Positions 58,167 through 64,000 of a stretch of 64,000 nt of DNA are shown one piece after another. The stretch spans positions 2,294,001 to 2,358,000 of the forward strand of contig NZ_CP008849.1 in assembly GCF_000730385.1 (NCBI RefSeq), given 5' to 3'. A program made the translations under genes and the position numbers. Numbering within the stretch: position 1 is the stretch's first letter; each line of letters begins with the position of its first letter. Origin of the DNA: Alteromonas australica. GTDB taxonomy: Bacteria; Pseudomonadota; Gammaproteobacteria; Enterobacterales; Alteromonadaceae. The notes beneath the pieces are model-generated. The model was given only the letters and a program-made list of their open reading frames with translations. It had not been told where the DNA came from and did not search any database.

Positions 58167-58199
58167 GACTATGGTGTTACTCCACACCTTAGCATAGTC
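58167..58199. promoter_or_regulatory. Dyad operator between MerR regulator and MBL hydrolase genes
   Basis: Outer arms GACTATG (58167-58173) and CATAGTC (58193-58199) plus inner GTGT/ACAC lie 12 bp before the MerR ATG (minus) and 15 bp before the MBL ATG (plus). A dyad in a stretched promoter spacer is the classical MerR target; exact -10/-35 not assigned. Confidence 0.6.
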
Positions 58200-58214
58200 G
58201 AAAAAGGAGATCTT

Positions 58215-58991
58215 ATGAAATTTACACAGATTAGAAATGCCACTATTTTGATTGAATTTAGTCACGGCAAAATAATTGTCGACCCAATGTTAGCAAGAAA
58301 AGGGTCACTGCCTAAACTGCGTTACTACAAAAGTGATAAACGGAATCCCTTGGTTGATCTACCCGAAGTATTTACTGAGAACAAAGACAATATTGATTAC
58401 GCACTTATAACGCACTGTCAAAAAGGTCACTTTGACCACCTTGATAGAGCAGGCGTCCGCTGGTTAGTCAAACGTCAAATCCCTACATTTTGTACGCCAA
58501 GAGACGAAAAATTCCTCGATAAAAAACAAATCCTGACTCGAGTATTGGCGCAAAAGAGAAGCACCTTTTTTGATGGTACTATTGAACGTATTCCAGCGAC
58601 TCATACGCGAGGTTGGTTAACAGCATTCATGGAGCACGGTACAGGTTATTTTATTCAATTGCCCAATGAGCCAAGTGTATATTTAATGGGCGATACAGTG
58701 CTAACCCACTCTATTCGCAATTTCATTCAGGACAACCAGCCTGACTACATCGTTGCGCCAACGGGCAAAGCGCAATTTGACCTGGGCGCACCTTTACTAC
58801 TGGACGAAAACGAGATTATCGAATTAGCGAACTTAAGCACTGGAAAGATTATTTGCAATCACATGGGCGCCTTAGATCATTGTCGAATTGACCACCATAG
58901 TCTCGCAGCACTATTAGAAAAGCATGCCGTGAAGGACAGGTACATTATTCCTCGCGATGGCGATACCGTGATACTAACAACAAATTATTGA
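58215..58991 (+). CDS. MBL-fold metallo-hydrolase
   Basis: A 258-residue metallo-beta-lactamase-fold protein. The metal motif is variant: LITHCQKGHFDHLD, i.e. THxxxxHFDH rather than THxHxDH. Further ligands are GDTVLTH (Asp) and CNHMGALDHCR (His). UlaG-like proteins of this group hydrolyse lactones or phosphoesters. It is transcribed divergently from the MerR regulator, which probably controls it. AAGGAGAT lies before the ATG. Confidence 0.85.
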   Translation: MKFTQIRNATILIEFSHGKIIVDPMLARKGSLPKLRYYKSDKRNPLVDLPEVFTENKDNIDYALITHCQKGHFDHLDRAGVRWLVKRQIPTFCTPRDEKFLDKKQILTRVLAQKRSTFFDGTIERIPATHTRGWLTAFMEHGTGYFIQLPNEPSVYLMGDTVLTHSIRNFIQDNQPDYIVAPTGKAQFDLGAPLLLDENEIIELANLSTGKIICNHMGALDHCRIDHHSLAALLEKHAVKDRYIIPRDGDTVILTTNY

Positions 58992-59115
58992 GAATCTAAC
59001 AGTGGTTAGCTCGGCTTTCAGAGAGGCTTTGAAACACTAGTTATCGGGTACTACGTCAATCTGAGTGCCATAATTGCACATGTGAATAATCGATGGGTTT
59101 TCTTGGTTTCATGCT

Positions 59116-59143
59116 AACGCTCCCCCTGTACAAGGATAGCGTT
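59116..59143. repeat. Short inverted repeat after the MBL gene
   Basis: AACGCT (59116-59121) and AGCGTT (59138-59143) are complementary across 16 bp. No gene is visible between 58992 and 59211. Confidence 0.35.
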
Positions 59144-59211
59144 GCATTCACCAGTTGAACTCAAGACGTCTTAAGGATCTTCACACTGCCGTTGGGTTTT
59201 ATGTGCTCAAT

Positions 59212-59436
59212 TCATTGTATTTCGGAAGGACGGAGGGTCAACACTTCATAACCATTTTGAGTAAAGAGTATGGTGTGCTCCCATTGAGCAGATAACTTTT
59301 TGTCCCGGGTAGCCACAGTCCAGCCGTCTTTTTTCAATTTGGTTTTATGGCTACCTTGATTGATCATAGGTTCAATAGTAAATGTCATGCCGGCTTGTAA
59401 TTGCATACCCGAATTCGCGGAGCCAAAGTGCAACAC
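59212..59436 (-). pseudogene. 3' remnant of a methionine aminopeptidase gene (map)
   Basis: A 74-codon frame matches only the C-terminal quarter of type I methionine aminopeptidase. It contains GMTFTIEPMINQGS with one metal Glu, DGWTVATRDKKLSAQWEHTI with the other Glu, and the final LTLRPSE. The N-terminal ~190 residues, including the catalytic His and two Asp ligands, are missing, and the frame runs upstream directly into a TAACAAG attC-like end and the stop of the DJ-1 gene. It cannot be an active aminopeptidase. Likely a gene fragment joined by recombination. Confidence 0.8.
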
Positions 59437-59466
59437 TTGACGCCTTAGTCTCTTGTTATGTTTACA
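59437..59466 (-). other. attC-like 5' end downstream of the DJ-1 gene
   Basis: On the minus strand ATAACAAGAGACTAAGGCG follows the DJ-1 stop and resembles the start of an integron attC site (TAACAAn..TnAAGGCG). The other half of an attC is not seen because map sequence follows. Confidence 0.35.
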
Positions 59467-60099
59467 TTACTCTACAGCCTTCTTTATATATTTTGATACT
59501 TTAGAGTTAGAAACCGCTGCATCACCATAAATTTTAGGTGATGGAAAATACTCAGCATTCAACTGTATTTCCGACGCTACAGCCTCATCAAAATAATCAG
59601 CAACAAATGCTAAAGTCATATCCATACCTGCAGAAACACCTGCTGATGACCAGATATTACCGTCTTTAATATAACGCTCCTCGATAACCTCAACGGAGGT
59701 ATCTTGTTTTAGTTCATCAAGAAACGCCCAATGTGTTGTCGCTTTTTTGTTAGCAAAAAGTCCCGCTCTTTGCATTAAGTACATGCCAGTGCAAATAGAT
59801 AAAATACTGTGAGATTGACTACTAGTTTCTTTTAAATATTGAATTACATCAGGATCTTCCATCGCCAACCTCGCGCCACTACCTCCAGGAACAATTAAGA
59901 CATCAGGAAAAATATTTTCAGTAAAATGTATATCAGCATTAAATCGCATTCCATGCTCACCCGAAGGATTCATAGAATTTAACGAAATAAGTTTAGGAGG
60001 CTCACAAAGTTTCATTTCAGCTAAAAGCCCAATAAGTTCCCATGAGCCAACTAAATCTAATTCTTCAACTTTGTCAAAAATAGCAAAATATATTTTCAA
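59467..60099 (-). CDS. DJ-1/PfpI family protein
   Basis: A ~210-residue class I glutamine amidotransferase-like protein of the isonitrile-hydratase type. The nucleophile elbow is SILSICTGMYLM (Cys), with an earlier LIVPGGSGARLA and a later WSSAGVSAGMDM. The gene is visibly more A+T-rich than its surroundings, a sign of transfer. TTG at 60099 has AGGAG five bases upstream; the ATG at 60126 has no SD and lies within the attC-like palindrome, so TTG is preferred. It reads away from the toxin-antitoxin pair. Confidence 0.82.
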   Translation of the reverse strand: MKIYFAIFDKVEELDLVGSWELIGLLAEMKLCEPPKLISLNSMNPSGEHGMRFNADIHFTENIFPDVLIVPGGSGARLAMEDPDVIQYLKETSSQSHSILSICTGMYLMQRAGLFANKKATTHWAFLDELKQDTSVEVIEERYIKDGNIWSSAGVSAGMDMTLAFVADYFDEAVASEIQLNAEYFPSPKIYGDAAVSNSKVSKYIKKAVE

Positions 60100-60122
60100 A
60101 ACTACTCCTTGTCCGACTGTAA

Positions 60123-60230
60123 ACATAACTTTTCAATAACGGGCGCAGACATGTGGGGCATAATGGCGAAGCCGCCCCGCGTGTATGCGTGCCAGCGAAC
60201 GAAATGAGTGTGTTGATTAGGTTGTTAGCT
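60123..60230. repeat. attC-like palindromic site between DJ-1 and PIN genes
   Basis: Begins ACATAACTTTTCAATAAC and ends GGTTGTTAGCT. Inner halves GGGCGCAGACATGTGGGGC and GCCCCGCGTGTATGCGTGCC are imperfectly complementary around a short GCCATTATG-type loop. Length (~108 bp), R-box-like ends (ATAAC and GTTAGCT) and position between cassette-like genes fit an integron attC. No integron integrase gene is in the window. Confidence 0.5.
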
Positions 60231-60278
60231 GCCACTGTAAAATTGAAAAGTGATAGCATATACGCTAGCATAAAGGGT

Positions 60279-60701
60279 ATGAATAAAGTAGTTATTGACA
60301 CCAGTGTACTTATTAGTGCTCTGATTGGCAAAACAGGCCCTGCCCGAGAAGTGATACGGCAATGCTTGTTGGGTCAGCTAAAACCGCTCATTAGCACGAC
60401 CTTATTTTTGGAATACGAAGCAGTAAGTAAGCGAGACAAGATCAAAGAGTTGTGCCCGCTTATCGAGGACGAAGTGAGCGAGTTGCTAGCAGCATTTTTT
60501 AGTGTTTGCGAATGGGTGCAGATACATTATTTGTGGCGGCCAAATTTAAAAGATGAAGGCGATAACTTTCTTATTGAACTTGCAGTAGCAGGAAATGCCG
60601 AGAGCATTATTACGAATAACCTAAAAGACCTGCGAAATGCGGAATTACAATTTGATGGTTTGAAAGTGTTAGCGCCCGAAGATTATTTGAGAGGAGTTTA
60701 A
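60279..60701 (+). CDS. PIN-domain toxin
   Basis: A 140-residue PIN-family RNase of the TIGR00305 type. Acidic metal residues are visible in VVIDTSVLISAL (Asp), LFLEYEAV (Glu) and RPNLKDEGDNFLIELA (Asp). It is followed 1 bp later by a ribbon-helix-helix antitoxin gene. The toxin-first order is known for this subgroup. GGG precedes the ATG. The pair is bounded by 13-bp inverted repeats typical of a mobile cassette. Confidence 0.9.
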   Translation: MNKVVIDTSVLISALIGKTGPAREVIRQCLLGQLKPLISTTLFLEYEAVSKRDKIKELCPLIEDEVSELLAAFFSVCEWVQIHYLWRPNLKDEGDNFLIELAVAGNAESIITNNLKDLRNAELQFDGLKVLAPEDYLRGV

Positions 60702-60702
60702 T

Positions 60703-60924
60703 ATGTCCACTTTAACCGTACGTTTACCAGACGATAAGCATAATCGATTGAAGGCTTTGGCGGCGCATAAAAAGTTGAGCTTAAACAAATTGATAGAAGA
60801 GTTGTCTACACAAGCGATAGCTGAATTTGATACTGAGGTAAGATTTAAGGCTATTGCTGCTACTGGAGACAAAAAGAAAGGTTTAGAGCTTCTAGATAAG
60901 CTTGATTCACATTTTGGCAGCTAA
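60703..60924 (+). CDS. Ribbon-helix-helix antitoxin
   Basis: A 73-residue protein starting MSTLTVRLPDDKHNRLKALA, the beta-strand plus helix of CopG/Arc-type DNA-binding antitoxins, followed by a C-terminal segment (KKGLELLDKLDSHF) likely binding the toxin. AGGAG lies before the ATG, overlapping the end of the PIN gene. It should repress the operon and neutralise the PIN RNase. Confidence 0.87.
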   Translation: MSTLTVRLPDDKHNRLKALAAHKKLSLNKLIEELSTQAIAEFDTEVRFKAIAATGDKKKGLELLDKLDSHFGS

Positions 60925-60950
60925 CAATTTAATAAGGCGCAAATTGCGAG
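60915..60950 (+). repeat. attC-like 5' end after the antitoxin gene
   Basis: TGGCAGCTAACAA (60915-60927) is an exact inverted copy of 60222-60234 on the other side of the toxin-antitoxin pair. It continues TTTAATAAGGCGCA, resembling the start of the site at 60127 (TTTTCAATAACGGGCGCA). A possible far end is GCGTTGTTAAG near 61037-61047. Confidence 0.45.
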
Positions 60951-61094
60951 TTTTTCTACCGATCTACCGCTCGTTTTTGTCCATATTGTCATGCTTACCC
61001 AGTTTGTGAAAGCCGATGTTCGTGATCATAACTGAGCGTTGTTAAGTTTGCTGCCATCAATTTACTTCACTTCCGTTTTTTCACATTTATCCAT

Positions 61095-61850
61095 TTAAGG
61101 TAAACCTAACTCGCGTTTCACCATAGCCACCGACAACTTTTTTTGTTCTTGCAGCGAACGTGTATCTAAACGTTCAAGCAAGCCCAGCAAACTGCGCAAA
61201 TCTCTATCACTATGATAAAGCAAAAACTGAAGCGCCTGTTCCGATAACTTTAGTCCTCGTTGAGACGCCCTTAAACGTAAAACATCCTTACGCGAGTCAT
61301 CATCAAGGGTATTTAAGTGATAAATCACCCCCCAGGCTAAACGGGATCGCAAATCGGGCAAAACAAACTTAGGGTGACTGGGCCCAAGTTGACTACTGCC
61401 CACCACTAGCGCCCCCGGGTTTTCTATAACACGATTAAACAGGTCAAAAAGTGCTTCTTCCCACGCGGTAATGCCTGCTACAGCATGTATATTGTCTAAA
61501 CAGATAAGCGATAAATTTTCTAATCCATCGAAGATATCGAGCGACCACTGGGCATGTTGATTTAAATTGATATATATATGGTTTACCTGTTGCGTGGCCA
61601 ATTGATGACACAGCGCATAAAGCAAGTGGCTTTTCCCCACGCCACTGCCACCCTGTAGGGTAACCAGCGGCAAATGAAGAGAGGCAAGACTCACCAGCCT
61701 GGGTTCGTCTCGCCACTGTGGCATGCCAGTCGCAACATCTTTTAGCAATGTAACCACCTCTTGATTCCCTTTGTCGATGATACTTTCAAAGGTTTCATCG
61801 GTAGGTAGGGTTACAGGTAATGGCAGTTGCGACGTAAAGGTGTCTATGAT
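61095..61850 (-). CDS. hda: DnaA regulatory inactivator Hda, non-canonical start
   Basis: AAA+ protein homologous to DnaA domain III that, with the beta clamp, triggers DnaA-ATP hydrolysis. P-loop LQGGSGVGKSHLL, Walker B LSLICLDNIHAV, arginine finger region RSRLAWG. The clamp-binding motif QLPLPV followed by TLPTDETFE is encoded at 61829-61786, upstream of every ATG/GTG/TTG/CTG in frame. The only codons between it and the in-frame stop (61856) are TTA, ATC (61850), ATA, GAC, ACC, TTT, ACG and TCG. ATC overlaps the DUF2066 stop (TAATC) and has GGGG upstream, so I place the start there. An internal GTG at 61757 would lose the clamp motif. E. coli hda also uses a rare start (CTG). Confidence 0.85.
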   Translation of the reverse strand: MIDTFTSQLPLPVTLPTDETFESIIDKGNQEVVTLLKDVATGMPQWRDEPRLVSLASLHLPLVTLQGGSGVGKSHLLYALCHQLATQQVNHIYINLNQHAQWSLDIFDGLENLSLICLDNIHAVAGITAWEEALFDLFNRVIENPGALVVGSSQLGPSHPKFVLPDLRSRLAWGVIYHLNTLDDDSRKDVLRLRASQRGLKLSEQALQFLLYHSDRDLRSLLGLLERLDTRSLQEQKKLSVAMVKRELGLP

Positions 61851-63238
61851 TAATTACCCCAATAAAAGGTGTAGCTTTCGACAACCTGCCCGTAGACATC
61901 TGTGACTGGACGAAGTTTGTTTTCTAGCCGAACGGTGTTAATCAAATCTTGCGCGCTACCCAGCAACGTAATGGTATAGGTAGCCACTGAACCTTCTTGT
62001 TGAATAAGTGCTGCACTGTCTACCACGCTCAAGCTATTTAAATAGGCGGTAGCGTTCGCGTAACTAGTGACCGAGTTCACATTGGCTATGGATACAGTAA
62101 TCGTCACTTTTTCAGCATCGCTGGCCCCTGGGATAATGGCATATTGCGCCGACAGGTAGTTGGAATACGCATCGACAAGAAGCGACGCTAAAGTCGCCGG
62201 ATCGTCTGCAAATATGCTGCCGTAACTCACTTTACCACCGCCCACAAATACCCAATCTAACGCGTAGTCACCCTGCTCTGCGCGCTGGGCATAGGTGGTA
62301 AATTCATCCATGGTAAAGGGTGGCATAGACACATTTGTAACACCTTCTACTGAATCATCATCGCCCGCCTCTGACATCGCATCGGTGTTATAAGGTTGCT
62401 CTGCCGTTTCAGCAGTATAATCACTCTCGTGAGCAACAGGGTTGTCATTCAGATCTGCTGTGACTAAATCCTGAGAATCACCCCGCGTAGCGTCTAATTG
62501 CAGCTGTTCCAAACGTGCAGTCTCTCCTGGCACTTCACTCACAGTGCCCGGCTCATTTTTATACACTCTTGCGCCAATGACATTATCCACACTGTAGCGA
62601 TTAGACGCCTGAGTGAGCGACTGTACAAAACGCCCCCATACATCATAGATAGAAATGGTGGTTCTGTCGGTTAAATCCATTAAAGGGAAACTTAACGGCA
62701 GCCCTCTCTCTTTCGCCTTGGCACTTAAGTGTTCTCGCATCTCGCTAGGGGTAGTTTCATCTAACAGCTGTCTTTCTCCAGACTCACTGTCTTCTGTGGC
62801 CATCCATAATAACGTCTCTGGACGGCGTTCCCCCCAAAGCGGCAAGCCTTCTCGCTGCAACAACTCGTTCAGCTTTATTTTATCGAATTCAGCCACATAA
62901 AGGGTCTCCCCCTCTCGAAAGTCAAACCGATAAGAACGAAGGTAGGCTTGTGGCGTGCGTAAGGCGGCTTTTACACCTGGGTTTTGCAGCGCATCTTTAT
63001 TGCCCGTAATTTTTATCATTACCTGCTTAAACGCCGATTTTAGCGCGCTATCCTGTGAACGCTGACTTTGGTCGTCTACCGCAATCGCGGCAATATTGGT
63101 TTGTATAACCTGTGTAGCTTCAACATGACCAGACACCAACGCAGACAGTACGATAGACGTTGCCCAAAAACCTAAGCAGCCACGCACGCTTCCTTTTCTA
63201 AGAGAAATCAATTGCTTTATTACTCCAATTACGTTCAT
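61850..63238 (-). CDS. DUF2066 domain-containing exported protein
   Basis: A 462-residue protein with an N-terminal signal or anchor (CLGFWATSIVLSALVSGHVEA). The conserved start of the mature domain is AIAVDDQSQRSQDSALKSAFKQVMIKITGN. A central acidic, low-complexity linker (about 230-300) separates it from a C-terminal domain ending in LGSAQDLINTVRLENKLRPV. Function unknown. It is directly upstream of hda, with stop and hda start overlapping, and divergent from purM, a recurrent order in marine gammaproteobacteria. Confidence 0.87.
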   Translation of the reverse strand: MNVIGVIKQLISLRKGSVRGCLGFWATSIVLSALVSGHVEATQVIQTNIAAIAVDDQSQRSQDSALKSAFKQVMIKITGNKDALQNPGVKAALRTPQAYLRSYRFDFREGETLYVAEFDKIKLNELLQREGLPLWGERRPETLLWMATEDSESGERQLLDETTPSEMREHLSAKAKERGLPLSFPLMDLTDRTTISIYDVWGRFVQSLTQASNRYSVDNVIGARVYKNEPGTVSEVPGETARLEQLQLDATRGDSQDLVTADLNDNPVAHESDYTAETAEQPYNTDAMSEAGDDDSVEGVTNVSMPPFTMDEFTTYAQRAEQGDYALDWVFVGGGKVSYGSIFADDPATLASLLVDAYSNYLSAQYAIIPGASDAEKVTITVSIANVNSVTSYANATAYLNSLSVVDSAALIQQEGSVATYTITLLGSAQDLINTVRLENKLRPVTDVYGQVVESYTFYWGN

Positions 63239-63542
63239 AAGGTCTCACAGATATACGGCTATTCTCTTTCATCTGATGACTTTTTTCATCATTAATTTAT
63301 GCATTACGTGCCACGATGGTGGAATATATCCAGGAAATACTCACTCCACCCCGTACAACGCACTAATGAGACAAAAAATAAAGGCGCACCACATACCCCG
63401 TTGAAAACCCGCCTGCGATCATTTTTAGCCCTTCAACTTTAAATTTGAAGAATATGCCAGATATCCCCGTTTGAAAATTGGACTTGTGGTCACTTGCTGG
63501 TAGAATCCGCGTTTTTCTACCTCTTTGTTCTAGGGTTCACAC
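63239..63542. other. DUF2066/purM divergent intergenic region
   Basis: About 304 bases hold the promoters of both genes. Apart from the purM promoter at 63478-63506, nothing further is clear; no PurR operator with the usual ACGCAAACGTTTGCGT form is seen. Confidence 0.5.
63478..63506 (+). promoter_or_regulatory. purM promoter
   Basis: -35 TTGGAC (63478-63483), 17-bp spacer, -10 TAGAAT (63501-63506), 37 bp before the purM start. A near-consensus sigma-70 promoter. Confidence 0.7.
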
Positions 63543-64000
63543 GTGAGCGAAAATAAAACCTCTCTAAGTTATAAAGATGCTGGTGTTGATATTGATGCAG
63601 GAAATCAACTTGTCGAACGCATAAAGTCGGTGACGAAAAAAACACACCGACCTGAAGTTAAGGGAAACTTGGGAGGCTTTGGCGCACTTTGCGAATTGCC
63701 GACGAAATACAAGAAACCACTGCTTGTCTCTGGTACTGACGGTGTAGGCACCAAATTACGGGTAGCGATGGATGCAAACCGTCACGATGGTGTAGGTATA
63801 GACTTAGTGGCAATGTGTGTTAACGACCTTATTGTACAAGGTGCAGAGCCATTATTCTTTCTCGATTACTACGCGACAGGTAAACTCGACGTAGACGTAG
63901 CAGCATCGGTGGTTACTGGCATTGGCGAAGGCTGTGAACAAGCAGGCTGCGCACTGATTGGCGGTGAAACTGCTGAAATGCCAGGCATGTACCACGATGG
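63543..64000 (+). CDS. purM: Phosphoribosylformylglycinamidine cyclo-ligase (AIR synthetase), cut by window edge
   Basis: The first ~152 codons are present, from GTG at 63543: [43 protein letters not shown] and [20 protein letters not shown] are all typical of PurM, ending in [11 protein letters not shown]. It makes aminoimidazole ribotide in purine synthesis. purN normally follows. purC, another purine gene, is in this window at 47.7 kb. Confidence 0.97.
   Translation, partial: MSENKTSLSYKDAGVDIDAGNQLVERIKSVTKKTHRPEVKGNLGGFGALCELPTKYKKPLLVSGTDGVGTKLRVAMDANRHDGVGIDLVAMCVNDLIVQGAEPLFFLDYYATGKLDVDVAASVVTGIGEGCEQAGCALIGGETAEMPGMYHD

Overview
The window looks like chromosome from a marine gammaproteobacterium of the Alteromonas type. 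This is inferred from the moderate GC content, the protein sequences and the conserved gene order; no database search was possible. Many blocks match the enterobacterial core order: tusE-yccA next to tRNA-Ser(UGA), lrp-ftsK-lolA-rarA-serS, lapA-lapB-pyrF, serC-aroA-cmk-rpsA-ihfB, gyrA/ubiG/nrdAB-yfaE, purC-bamC-dapA-gcvR-bcp, perM-bepA-arsC-wrbA, and hda next to purM. The left edge cuts a uvrY/gacA response regulator and the right edge cuts purM.

Layout. 0-5 kb: uvrY (partial), a pirin, and an ovothiol pair (ovoA plus a PLP-dependent C-S lyase that is a good OvoB candidate). 5.4-10.3 kb: two identical tRNA-Ser(UGA) genes with matching promoters and terminators. They bracket a 4.3 kb module (YgiD-like dioxygenase, DoxX, LysR regulator, DUF3360-like permease). 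A third, broken tRNA end is fused to a palindromic element. 10.4-15.4 kb: yccA, tusDCBE for tRNA 2-thiouridine, a HAD phosphatase, and a three-lipoprotein operon (CsgG-like, DUF4810, DUF799). 15.5-37 kb: a long, mostly minus-strand housekeeping block from serS to gyrA, interrupted by the lrp/ald divergent pair and containing a large PilZ protein. 37.4-42.5 kb: ubiG, then nrdA-nrdB-yfaE behind two NrdR-box-like sites and an unusually long, hairpin-rich leader with a dense GATC cluster.

42.5-45.3 kb is the most interesting accessory locus. It is a compact minus-strand operon encoding a Tat-exported protein with a GYYKNH-type motif, a PqqD-like small protein, an HPr-kinase-like P-loop protein and a nucleotidyltransferase. 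This matches the poorly understood HPr-rel-A type of system. 45.6-56.6 kb returns to core functions: an Old Yellow Enzyme, an EamA exporter, purC-bamC-dapA, gcvR-bcp, perM, bepA, a TlpA-like thioredoxin, arsC-wrbA and DUF2069. 56.8-61 kb is accessory: a periplasmic binding-type protein, a MerR/MBL divergent pair with a dyad operator, a map gene remnant, a DJ-1/PfpI protein and a PIN/RHH toxin-antitoxin pair. attC-like palindromes separate these last genes, suggesting stranded integron cassettes. The window closes with hda, which seems to lack any ATG/GTG/TTG/CTG start at its conserved N terminus, then DUF2066 and purM.
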